A stretch of DNA of 64,000 nt from Tectiglobus sp965224045 (GTDB lineage Bacteria > Pseudomonadota > Alphaproteobacteria > Rhizobiales > Hyphomicrobiaceae): positions 186,001 to 250,000 of the forward strand of contig CBDCYD010000014.1 of NCBI GenBank assembly GCA_965224045.1, written 5' to 3'. The notes below the pieces were generated by a model. The model saw nothing but the letters and a program-made list of their open reading frames with translations, was not told the DNA's origin and did not search any database. Position 1 is the first letter of the stretch. Each line of letters opens with the position of its first letter. Shown one piece after another: positions 9,603 through 17,674 of this stretch. The position numbers and the translations under genes are program-made.

Positions 9603-10196
9603 CTACCTTGCAGGACGACCGCCATAATCGGCGTAGTTGTCGAAGTCCAGATAGTACGACCAGCGCCTGCTGTATGGGTGGATGTCGTCCGTGGCCCGGC
9701 CTTGTCTGACCACTGGGCGGCCGGTGTTGTGCCAGGCAAAGATACCGCCTCGCAGATTGTACACGGCCTTGGCGCCAGCGTTGAAAAGGTGCGCCTGGAC
9801 GCGCGCCGCCAGCTGCGAACTGCGATATCCGACCGAGCAGTACAAAACGACCGTCCTGCCGGCGACGCGGCCGGCGAAGCGGCGCGCAAATTCCGCGGTG
9901 GCAATGGCCGGATCAACACGGACGGCGCCGTTCAAGTGGCTCACGGCGTATTCGACGCCTTCACGCACATCGAGGAGAACAACGGAGCCGGGACGATCCG
10001 ACATCAGCTGTTCGAGGCGCCGGGGAACAATGTTGGCGACGCCGGAGAACTGACGCTCGAGGCGGCGCTCCAACGACAGCAGCGATTGCTGGCCCGTGGC
10101 GGACGCGGTGGCCAACGGAGCAACAAACAGGACCGGCAACAGCCAATAAAGAGCGTAGCGAGGGCACCGGCGCGGGACTGCAATGAGGTGTGGCAC
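9603..10196 (-). CDS. Exported rhodanese-domain protein
   Basis: 197-residue protein with a signal peptide (LYWLLPVLFVAPLATASATG) and one rhodanese domain. The active-site loop CSVGYRSS carries the catalytic cysteine, preceded by LLDVREGVEYAVSHLNGAVRV, so a sulfurtransferase or phosphatase-like activity in the periplasm is likely. The C-terminus (SRRWSYYLDFDNYADYGGRP) is aromatic-rich. The start is GTG 10196. It stands alone; the 219 bases to the carbonic anhydrase gene hold no credible gene. Confidence 0.8.
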   Translation of the reverse strand: MPHLIAVPRRCPRYALYWLLPVLFVAPLATASATGQQSLLSLERRLERQFSGVANIVPRRLEQLMSDRPGSVVLLDVREGVEYAVSHLNGAVRVDPAIATAEFARRFAGRVAGRTVVLYCSVGYRSSQLAARVQAHLFNAGAKAVYNLRGGIFAWHNTGRPVVRQGRATDDIHPYSRRWSYYLDFDNYADYGGRPAR

Positions 10197-10415
10197 TTTC
10201 AGGTCTCATTCCAGGGACAAGAACAACGATGATCTTTCTCGAACCGGAATTGCCGCGAACCGAGCCGGCCAAGCAACTGACACCGCTTCACATTCTTGTC
10301 AGACACGCGTGCAGGAGGGGCGTACAGGAGGGGGCGCAGGCGAGGCGGCTCAGCCGGGGCCGCTGGAGTGCTGCCGGGCAGCACGACCACCAGCAGGCGT
10401 TTGCGTGCGCAAGCC

Positions 10416-11066
10416 TCAGTCCAGATCGAACTCCGGACGCGTGAAGTCGCCCGTCTTGCCGTCCATCACCCAGAGTTCGCCGGTGGAAATGTCGAACCAG
10501 GCGCCGTGCAGCGTGAGACGGCCTTTGCCCTCCAAGATCGATACGCAGGGAAAGGTGCGCAGATTCTCGACCGAATGGCGCACGGAAATGCGTTCGAGCG
10601 CGGTCTGGCGCTCGGCACTGGTCATCCAGTCGTTGGCGTTGACGGCTTCGGCAGCCGGCGTGAGCAGGTCCATCCAGCGGCCAATGAAGTCGCCCGGCGA
10701 GAGCGGCTCGTCGGCCGGATCCAGCGCTGCTCTTATGCCGCCGCAGCGGCCGTGACCCATGACGATGATGTGCTTGACCTTGAGGCTCTGGACGGCGAAC
10801 TCAAGAGCCGCCGATGTTGCATGGTATTCGCCGTCCGGCCGGTAGGGGGGCACCAGGTTGGCGACATTGCGGACGACAAAAATCTCACCCGGAGAGGTGT
10901 TGAAGATGGTCTCCGGTGCGGCACGCGAATCACAGCAGGCAATGACCATGGTCGACGGCGTCTGACCCTGGTCGCTCAATACACGGTAGCGCTCTCGCTG
11001 CTCGGCGAAGCTGCCCCGCTTGAAGTCCTTGTAGCCCTGCAGCAGGCTTTCGGGAAAAGTGTCCAT
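10416..11066 (-). CDS. Beta-class carbonic anhydrase
   Basis: Cytoplasmic zinc enzyme interconverting CO2 and bicarbonate; 216 residues from ATG 11066. Zinc ligands are visible as Cys45 of ACCDSR (with the Asp46/Arg48 dyad) and His105/Cys108 of GHGRCGG. The frame stays open 87 codons upstream, but that stretch is Arg/Pro/Cys-rich and overlaps the promoter region shared with argG, so I rejected the longer start. It is divergent from argG with a gap of 289 bases. Confidence 0.92.
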   Translation of the reverse strand: MDTFPESLLQGYKDFKRGSFAEQRERYRVLSDQGQTPSTMVIACCDSRAAPETIFNTSPGEIFVVRNVANLVPPYRPDGEYHATSAALEFAVQSLKVKHIIVMGHGRCGGIRAALDPADEPLSPGDFIGRWMDLLTPAAEAVNANDWMTSAERQTALERISVRHSVENLRTFPCVSILEGKGRLTLHGAWFDISTGELWVMDGKTGDFTRPEFDLD

Positions 11067-11355
11067 GCGCCGGAAATAATATCTCGGGCGGCGTTTCGCA
11101 ATGCAGCAATTGGGCGGCGGGAGAAGTTGCCGCCTCAAAGACGGTTCCGGCGCGATTTGCTGGCGGCGGAAGTTGACGAAATCCATCAACGGGCATGCCG
11201 GCAAACAGGCTTGCGACCTGCTCCGATGGCACCCAGCCGGTGGGCGAAGCGAGGTCCGGGTTGCGGGTGATCGGGCTTTGTCACCCGCGCGACGCTTGCC
11301 GGCCCCGTCAACTTCGGATAGTTCCACTGCTTCTCAAGGATCGAGGACGACACCC

Positions 11356-12603
11356 ATGGTTAACAACGCCGCACCGCAAGCCAAGCAGAAGGCCGTCAGC
11401 AAGGTCGTGCTCGCCTATTCCGGCGGCCTCGATACCTCGATCATCCTCAAGTGGCTGCAGGAAGCCTACGGCGCCGAGGTGGTCACGTTTACCGCGGACC
11501 TCGGCCAGGGCGAGGAACTCGAGCCTGCCCGCAAGAAGGCGGAGATGCTCGGCATCAGGCCGGACAACATCTACATCGAGGACCTGAGAGAGGAGTTCGT
11601 CCGCGACTACGTCTTTCCGATGTTTCGCGCAAACGCGCTTTACGAGGGCATCTATCTGCTCGGCACGTCGATCGCGCGCCCCTTGATCGCCAAGAAGCAG
11701 ATCGAAATCGCACGCCAGACCGGAGCCGACGCGGTCTGTCACGGTGCGACGGGCAAGGGTAACGATCAGGTGCGTTTCGAACTCGGCTATTATGCGCTTG
11801 AGCCCGGCATCAAGATCATTGCGCCCTGGCGGGAATGGGAATTCACCGGGCGCGAAGCACTACTCGACTTCGCGCGCGCTCATCAAATTCCGATCGCAAA
11901 GGACAAGGAAGGCGAAGCGCCGTTTTCGGTCGATGCCAACCTGCTGCACTCGTCGTCCGAGGGCAAGGTCCTCGAAGACCCCAACACCGAACCGCCGCCA
12001 ATCGTCTATCAACGCACGATCAGCCCGGAAAACGCGCCCGACAAAGCGATGGAAATCACGATCGGCTTCGAAAAGGGGGATGCGGTCAGTATCGACGGCA
12101 AGGCGCTGAGCCCGGCCACGCTCCTAGAAGCGCTCAACGATCTCGGCCGGGACAACGGGATCGGACGGATCGACCTGGTCGAGAATCGGTTCGTTGGCAT
12201 GAAGTCGCGCGGGGTTTACGAAACACCCGGCGGTACGATTTTGTTGCAGGCGCACCGGGCCATGGAGTCTTTGACCCTCGACCGCGGCGCAGCCCACCTC
12301 AAAGACGAGCTGATGCCGCGCTATGCAGAGCTGATCTACAACGGGTTCTGGTTCAGTCCGGAACGGGAAATGCTGCAGGCACTGATCGACAAGAGCCAGG
12401 AACGGGTCAACGGCAATGTGCGACTCAAGCTCTACAAGGGCAACGTGATCGTGACGGGCCGCGAAAGCGCACAGTCGCTCTATTCCAGCGAATTGGTGAC
12501 GTTCGAGGATGACCAAGGTGCCTACGACCAGCAGGACGCAGAAGGCTTCATCAAGCTCAATGCGCTCAGGCTTCGTACGCTCGAAATGCGCAACCGGCGC
12601 TAG
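11356..12603 (+). CDS. argG: Argininosuccinate synthase
   Basis: Joins citrulline and aspartate with ATP in arginine biosynthesis; 415 residues, the usual length. The N-terminal ATP-pyrophosphatase loop LAYSGGLDTSIILKWL is clear, followed by CHGATGKGNDQVRFELG and NRFVGMKSRGVYETPGG. ATG 11356 is preceded by GAGG with suitable spacing; upstream in-frame starts give only an Arg/Pro-rich extension. Its last 38 bases are overlapped by a small gene on the other strand. Confidence 0.97.
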   Translation: MVNNAAPQAKQKAVSKVVLAYSGGLDTSIILKWLQEAYGAEVVTFTADLGQGEELEPARKKAEMLGIRPDNIYIEDLREEFVRDYVFPMFRANALYEGIYLLGTSIARPLIAKKQIEIARQTGADAVCHGATGKGNDQVRFELGYYALEPGIKIIAPWREWEFTGREALLDFARAHQIPIAKDKEGEAPFSVDANLLHSSSEGKVLEDPNTEPPPIVYQRTISPENAPDKAMEITIGFEKGDAVSIDGKALSPATLLEALNDLGRDNGIGRIDLVENRFVGMKSRGVYETPGGTILLQAHRAMESLTLDRGAAHLKDELMPRYAELIYNGFWFSPEREMLQALIDKSQERVNGNVRLKLYKGNVIVTGRESAQSLYSSELVTFEDDQGAYDQQDAEGFIKLNALRLRTLEMRNRR

Positions 12604-12892
12604 TGTAGCCATGAACAACGCCGCAGGCGGCACTGCGGACCGCGAGTTCGCGGGTCGCGGTCGCAACTTGTGCGGTGGTTTCGGCGACGCAGATAACACG
12701 ACAGTCGGCCGTGCGGACGAAGCGGAAGCAACCGTTCTCAAAGCGCCAAACGCCCAATGGCCTGCGGCCGATCGCAACGCCGACGCCGCCCGTCAGTCCG
12801 CGCGCGAAAACACAGCCGAGGAACTTGAGATCGACCGCATTGCGCAATGCCTGGAGCGTCTTGAACTCCGTGTTTTTTGCCGGCCTCAACAT
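12566..12892 (-). CDS. Small hypothetical protein, convergent with argG
   Basis: 108-residue frame I do not recognise. It looks coding: third positions are strongly G/C, GGGAG lies 6 bases before ATG 12892, and the product (LKFLGCVFARGLTGGVGVAIGRRPLGVWRFENG) is a plausible mixed alpha/beta protein with several cysteines. No signal peptide or membrane helix is obvious. Its 3' end overlaps the end of argG by 38 bases. An opposing plus-strand frame reads less like protein. It could still be spurious. Confidence 0.42.
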   Translation of the reverse strand: MLRPAKNTEFKTLQALRNAVDLKFLGCVFARGLTGGVGVAIGRRPLGVWRFENGCFRFVRTADCRVICVAETTAQVATATRELAVRSAACGVVHGYTSAGCAFRAYEA

Positions 12893-13105
12893 GGCCCACT
12901 CCCGCAACACTTGTTAACAGAACGTTAATCGATGTCCGCATGGTTCGACAATCCCTGCTTTGAGGCGTCCTTAATCCGCTCGTAGACCAAGACGCTGGGC
13001 GCGTGCTGACCGGCCGACTGCGAGATTGGTGCGGCCACGGCGAGGCCATGATTGACCGTTCTGGTCAAACTCTGATTGTTTTTGCCGCCCGGGAGGGCCA
13101 AGCGC

Positions 13106-13483
13106 ATGCAGCTTCGAATATTCCTAACGACGGCATCGACGGGTTCTGCCATTGCTCTTGCCGCAGCAGTGGCAATGTCGGCTGCACCGCCGTCAGCCCT
13201 TGGCCAGTCCGGTGAGCAGTCGGGCACCGGCGTGGTGACCGAGGGGAGCCGTTCGGTCGAAATCGGCGGAGGAAGCGCTGCGCGCGTCGGCGATCGTACG
13301 AGCGGCGGCAGTGCCGTCGTGGAAGGCTCGAAGAACGTCTTCATCAATGGCCGGCCGGCCGCGACGCTCGGCAGCAAGACCGGTTGCGGCGGCGTGACGA
13401 TCGGCGGATCGTCCGGGGTTTTCATCAACGGCAAACCGGCGGCGCGAGCCGGCGACGTGACGACGGGCTGTCCGGACAAGTAA
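13106..13483 (+). CDS. Small exported PAAR-like repeat protein
   Basis: 125-residue protein with a Sec signal peptide (basic MQLR, then a hydrophobic Ala-rich core ending PPSALG-Q). The mature part is almost entirely PAAR-type repeats: SVEIGGGSAARVGD, NVFINGRPAATLGS and GVFINGKPAARAGD, with cysteines (KTGCGGV, TTGCPDK) that may help hold the tip. PAAR proteins normally cap VgrG spikes of type VI secretion systems and lack signal peptides, so an exported stand-alone copy is odd. A strong GGGAGGG site lies 8 bases before ATG 13106. It precedes the exported CHAT protein by 68 bases on the same strand, suggesting an operon. No VgrG or other T6SS gene is present. Confidence 0.75.
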   Translation: MQLRIFLTTASTGSAIALAAAVAMSAAPPSALGQSGEQSGTGVVTEGSRSVEIGGGSAARVGDRTSGGSAVVEGSKNVFINGRPAATLGSKTGCGGVTIGGSSGVFINGKPAARAGDVTTGCPDK

Positions 13484-13551
13484 CCACTAGTTTCGATAAC
13501 GCAGTTCAGCCCGCACCGAGCGGGCGCGCAAAGCCATACTCAGAAAGATCC

Positions 13552-16134
13552 ATGTTCCAGGTTTTCGTTGCCTCAATCGTCACGATGGTATTCGCCCTGG
13601 GCGCTGTCAGCCCGGCCGTGGCACAAAGGATGCCGTCAGAGGAGCTCAAGAGCATCCGCCAGCTTGCGCGCGACCTTTATCAAGCCGGCCGGTTCAAACA
13701 AGCGCTGAGCTTCGGCGAGCAGGCTCTGGCGCAGACCATCAAGGAATTCGGCCCGGACCATGAGCAGGTGGCGATCGCCACATACGGGTTGGGACTGACG
13801 GCGGAACGTGCCGGCGACGATGCAAAGGCAGCCGAATTCCTCGCGCGTTCGGTTGCCGTGCGCGAGAAGGTCTACGGTGGCGAGAGCCCGGGCATCGTCG
13901 AGGCGCTCGACCTCTATGGCGAGGCACTCCTGCGCCTCGGGCGCATCGATGCCGCCGCCCCGGTATTCCAGCGGGCACTCAAGATCCGCAACGACATCAT
14001 GGGTTTCGAGCACGCCTACCAGGCCGGCACGATCTCCAACCTCGCCGCCGTCGCCGTCGCCAAGGGCAACCACGGCGAAGCCATTAAGCTTTACCGCAGG
14101 GCGATCGGGCTGCTGGCGGCCCAGAAGACGGACTTCGTCTACGCGAACAAGGTGCTGGCCAAAGGCCTCAAGCGCCAGCGCGGGACTTTCATCGGGCTCG
14201 CCGAGGCGGTGTGGCGGGGCGGGCGAGATATCGGGCTCAGCCCGCGTGCCGCATTCGATGAAGCCTTTGGCGCAGCGCAGGATGCCTGGCGCACGTCAGC
14301 GGCCGAAGCGATCGCGCGGATGACGGCGCGGCTCGGTGCCGCGCAAACGCCGCTCGGGAAAGACGTCGCACGGCTGCAAAGACTCGCCGACGAGATTATC
14401 ACGCTCAACGAACAAGACATGCGCGAGCTGACACGCTGGAGCGAAGTTCAGCGCCAGAGCGATGCCTACATGCGGGCCAAGGCGGCGGTGATGGCGCAGG
14501 CCAACCGGACGTTCAAGGGGGGCCTCGATCCGATCAAAAAACAACGAGCGCTGGCAAAGGAACTGACGGACCTCGTCAAGCGCTGCCCGCCCGGCCAGAA
14601 AAAGGCAGGATGTGAAGGGTCGCTGGCGCGCATCCAGGCGTTGGGGAAGGAACTCGGCCGGCTGTCGCAGGCCGACAAACTGCGCAGTCAGCCGCGGCTC
14701 GACGCGATCAATCGGATGAACGCGATCGAAAAGACGCTGCCGGGTTACGACGCGTTTCAAAAGACCCGGCAATTGCGCGTGTCACGTTCGGCCAAGCTCG
14801 GGATGGAGCGGCGCGCGCTACGCGACAGGATCGTCAAAGCCTATCCGGCCTATGCCGCGCTGGCCGACCCGAAGCCGCTCGATGCCGCGCGCGTGCAAAC
14901 CCTGCTCGGCCCGGACGAAGCCCTTATTTCGATGCTCGTCGGGCGGCGCGTGAGTTACGTGTGGGTTATCACGCGCGAGACGGCCACGTGGAGCGAGATT
15001 GCCATCGGTGAACGGGCGCTGGCCGGTGAAGTGGCGGCGCTTCGCCTCGGCCTCGATCCGCTTGCCGCACAGAAATCTGGTGGCGCCGCGCAGAAGTTCG
15101 ACTTCGTCCGGGCACACCGGCTCTACACGTCCGTGTTCGGGCCGATCGCCAAGCACTTTGCCCGCAAGCGCCACCTGATCCTGGTTCCAAACGGGCCGTT
15201 GACGAGCTTGCCGCTGCAGGTGCTGATCACGCGGCCACCGCCGCAGAATGCTTCACCAGAGGACACCGTGAAGGAGGCCGCCTGGTTGATCCGCAGTCAT
15301 GCATTGAGTGTGCTGCCGTCGGTTCAAAGTCTGGCGGCACTGCGCCGCCTGCAGCGCACCACGGGATCACGCAAACCGTTCATCGGTATCGGCGATCCGA
15401 TTCTCAAAGGTCCGGGCGGCGAGGCGCGGACATCCCGCGGAACAACGCTTGCCCGAAACACGCCGCGGCAGTTCTACACGCGGGGGCAGGGCGGCATGGT
15501 GGCCAACGTGCGCGCGGTGGCGGCAATGGCGCCGCTGCCGGACACGGCTGATGAACTGCGGGCCATCGCACGCGTGCTCGGCGCAGCAGCCGAGGATGTC
15601 CTGCTCAGGGGCGCCGCCAGCGAACCCGAAATCCGCGCGCGCGACCTTGCCGCCTACCGCGTCGTGCATTTCGCCACGCACGGACTGGTGGCCGGTGAGC
15701 TGAACGGCCTTGCCGAACCAGCCCTGGTGCTGACGCCACCGCCAAGGGCAAGCGCTGCCAATGACGGTCTGCTGACCGCCTCCGAGATCGCCACGTTGCG
15801 GCTGGACGCCGACTGGGTGGTGCTATCGGCATGCAACACTGCGGCTGGCGAAGCGGTCGGTGCCGAGGCGCTTTCGGGGCTTGCACGCGCGTTCTTCTTT
15901 GCCGGGGCGCGAGCGCTCTTGGTCTCACACTGGGCGGTCTATTCGGAAGCGGCGGTGAAGCTCACGACCGAGACCTTTACGGCACTCCAGAGTGACCCGG
16001 CGATCGGGCGCGGCGAGGCGCTCCGCCGGTCGATGCTGAAGCTGATCGCCGACGGCCGACCGCCGGCCTTCTGGGCCCCGTTCGTCATCGTTGGAGAAGG
16101 CGGGGTCGGCGAAGTCGGGCGGGCTGCGCAATAG
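13552..16134 (+). CDS. Exported TPR-CHAT domain protein (caspase-like protease)
   Basis: 860-residue protein with a signal peptide (VFALGAVSPAVA-Q). Residues about 30-200 form tetratricopeptide repeats (QAGRFKQALSFGEQALAQ, RAGDDAKAAEFLARSVAV, RLGRIDAAAPVFQRALKI, AKGNHGEAIKLYRRAIG). A charged helical region follows to about 440. The C-terminal CHAT domain (about 560-855) is a clan-CD caspase-like fold, with the catalytic His710 in HFATHGL and Cys761 in LSACNTA, so it should be active. CHAT proteins often cleave a partner recognised by the TPRs. Here export points to an envelope role, and the preceding exported PAAR-like protein is the obvious candidate partner. Confidence 0.85.
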   Translation: MFQVFVASIVTMVFALGAVSPAVAQRMPSEELKSIRQLARDLYQAGRFKQALSFGEQALAQTIKEFGPDHEQVAIATYGLGLTAERAGDDAKAAEFLARSVAVREKVYGGESPGIVEALDLYGEALLRLGRIDAAAPVFQRALKIRNDIMGFEHAYQAGTISNLAAVAVAKGNHGEAIKLYRRAIGLLAAQKTDFVYANKVLAKGLKRQRGTFIGLAEAVWRGGRDIGLSPRAAFDEAFGAAQDAWRTSAAEAIARMTARLGAAQTPLGKDVARLQRLADEIITLNEQDMRELTRWSEVQRQSDAYMRAKAAVMAQANRTFKGGLDPIKKQRALAKELTDLVKRCPPGQKKAGCEGSLARIQALGKELGRLSQADKLRSQPRLDAINRMNAIEKTLPGYDAFQKTRQLRVSRSAKLGMERRALRDRIVKAYPAYAALADPKPLDAARVQTLLGPDEALISMLVGRRVSYVWVITRETATWSEIAIGERALAGEVAALRLGLDPLAAQKSGGAAQKFDFVRAHRLYTSVFGPIAKHFARKRHLILVPNGPLTSLPLQVLITRPPPQNASPEDTVKEAAWLIRSHALSVLPSVQSLAALRRLQRTTGSRKPFIGIGDPILKGPGGEARTSRGTTLARNTPRQFYTRGQGGMVANVRAVAAMAPLPDTADELRAIARVLGAAAEDVLLRGAASEPEIRARDLAAYRVVHFATHGLVAGELNGLAEPALVLTPPPRASAANDGLLTASEIATLRLDADWVVLSACNTAAGEAVGAEALSGLARAFFFAGARALLVSHWAVYSEAAVKLTTETFTALQSDPAIGRGEALRRSMLKLIADGRPPAFWAPFVIVGEGGVGEVGRAAQ

Positions 16135-16188
16135 ATCATTTTCGCCCTGAAGCGCGTCGCAAAAATGCGCCTCGCTTTGGGTTAGTTT

Positions 16189-16596
16189 GCCTCACGCCGC
16201 TATTCGCGCGGCGCGCGGCGGCTCCGGCGGGGCGGCCGTTCGGCCGGGTCGCGTTGCTCCCTTCGGGTTGTTTGCCTCACGCCGCTATTCGCGCGGCGCG
16301 CGGCGGCTCCGGCGGGGCGGCCGTTCGGCCGGGTCGCGTTGCTCCCTTATGAGCCAATCCGATTTCTCACTTTGGGTTTCATTGCCTCACGCCGCTATGC
16401 GCGCGGCGGCTCCGGCGGGGCGGCCGTTCGGCCGGGTCGCGTTGCTCCCTTATGGGTCAATCCGTTTTTCCGTTTTGGGGTTTGATTGCCTCACGCCGCT
16501 ATGCGCGCTGCGCGCGGCGGCTCCGGCAAGGCGGCCTTTCGGCCGGGTCACGTTGCCCTCTTATGAGTGAATGCGTTTTGCTGCGAAATGCCTTAG
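16189..16596. repeat. Four tandem copies of a GC-rich extragenic repeat
   Basis: Four imperfect copies begin GCCTCACGCCGCTAT at 16189, 16274, 16384 and 16488, each continuing through a GGCGGCTCCGGCGGGGCGG core, GGCCGTTCGGCC (self-complementary), GGGTCGCGTTGCTCCC and an AT-richer tail. The fourth copy (16488-16596, 109 bases) ends ATGCCTTAG like the separate copy at 30931. Spacing is about 85-110 bases. Small frames here are translations of the repeat. It looks like an extragenic palindromic element or a decayed mobile unit, not an IS. Confidence 0.8.
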
Positions 16597-16621
16597 GCGG
16601 AATCGCGATCGCCGGCCCGCG

Positions 16622-16671
16622 CCCTCTCCCGACCGCCCAATACAATGTTGCCGTGGGCGGACGGGAGAGGG
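16622..16671. repeat. Long inverted repeat (hairpin)
   Basis: 18-base arms at 16622-16639 and 16654-16671 (CCCTCTCCCG...CCCA against TGGG...CGGGAGAGGG) match at 17 of 18 positions around a 14-base loop. There is no T-tract on either side, so it is not a classical terminator. It lies between the repeat array and the 3' end of the kinase-BON gene. Confidence 0.75.
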
Positions 16672-16714
16672 AGCGGGTTGGTTTCAGCGCAACCTGAAAG
16701 ACTGTGGTGCAGCT

Positions 16715-17542
16715 TTACGGGCCGTAGGACATGCGCACGGCGATGGTGTCATCCGAGACAGACTTGACGCCTTCGATGTCGCCAATCTGAGTCACGGCCT
16801 TGTGCAATTCGCTACCGGGTGCGACCACGCCGCTCAGGGTGACGTTACCGTTCTCGACGGCAACCCCGAGACTGCTGCCGATCGGCGAGTCGGATGCATG
16901 GTCATCGAGCAAGGCCCGGATGCGCGCTTCCAGGAGCTTGTCCAACAATACAGCACGTGACTCGTCCGTCGGCTCATAGGCACCGCTCTTTGCCAACTGC
17001 TGGAGAAGCGCGGCACCTGCATCGATTGGCACGTGGGCGGTGTTGATGACCACGTCGTAGCCGGTCGGGTCGCGCCAGTCGGCGTGAAACTGGCGCTGAA
17101 CCGCGCGCTCGTGGGCTTCGTCGTTGCGCTCGATTTCGCGGCGCGCGGCAGCGTCATTGTCGACGCCGAGACGCCGTTTCATTTCTTCGATGCGATAGCT
17201 CATGGGCGCGCAAACACGAACGCAAAGGACATGCGGTACCTGGCGCAGCAATTGCGCTGCGCCCCAGCCACGAATCAACACGTTGCCGCGCATGGCGAGA
17301 TCGAGAATTTCCTCGGCAGTGAAGCGTGACAACCGCTTGGAGTCGATCCGCCAACGCTCCCACATGGAGGCTTCACCTTCAAGGAAACGGTGGACAGCAC
17401 TCTCAGTCGTTTGCAAGCGTTCGGCCAGATGGCGCTCGACCAACTCGTGGTGCACCACATCGATACCGAGCTTGCTTGCAACGCCGGCAGCAACATCCTT
17501 GCCCAACGTCCCCATCTCACGGGTCATTGCAATGACGGTCAT
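16715..17542 (-). CDS. Cytidylate-kinase-like protein with C-terminal BON domain
   Basis: 275-residue protein. The N-terminal 195 residues resemble the cytidylate-kinase-like family: TREMGTLGKDVAAGVASKLG stands in for the nucleotide-binding loop, followed by ELVERHLAERL, GNVLIRGWGAAQLL and a lid-like RREIERNDEAHERAVQ. The last 70 (RIRALLDDHAS, GVAVENGNVTLSGVV, IEGVKSVSDDT) form a BON domain, a fold usually found in periplasmic or membrane-interacting proteins. I chose ATG 17542 because AAGGAGG lies just upstream. There is no signal peptide. The kinase activity and substrate are unknown. Confidence 0.75.
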   Translation of the reverse strand: MTVIAMTREMGTLGKDVAAGVASKLGIDVVHHELVERHLAERLQTTESAVHRFLEGEASMWERWRIDSKRLSRFTAEEILDLAMRGNVLIRGWGAAQLLRQVPHVLCVRVCAPMSYRIEEMKRRLGVDNDAAARREIERNDEAHERAVQRQFHADWRDPTGYDVVINTAHVPIDAGAALLQQLAKSGAYEPTDESRAVLLDKLLEARIRALLDDHASDSPIGSSLGVAVENGNVTLSGVVAPGSELHKAVTQIGDIEGVKSVSDDTIAVRMSYGP

Positions 17543-17674
17543 GGCGCCCTCCTTGTCGCAATTCAGAACGGTTTCCATCCGGTCGGAGCCGCACGAACGG
17601 CACGGGCCCGGAGCGACATCTTGGACCCTTTGCCATGTTCGAACAATCGAATTCGGCGGCGCGTTCCTTAGGGG

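Noticed and set aside
12509..12928. 139-codon plus-strand frame after argG
   Set aside because: It starts inside argG, is Ala/Arg/Asn-rich and has poorer third-position bias than the minus-strand gene at 12566-12892.
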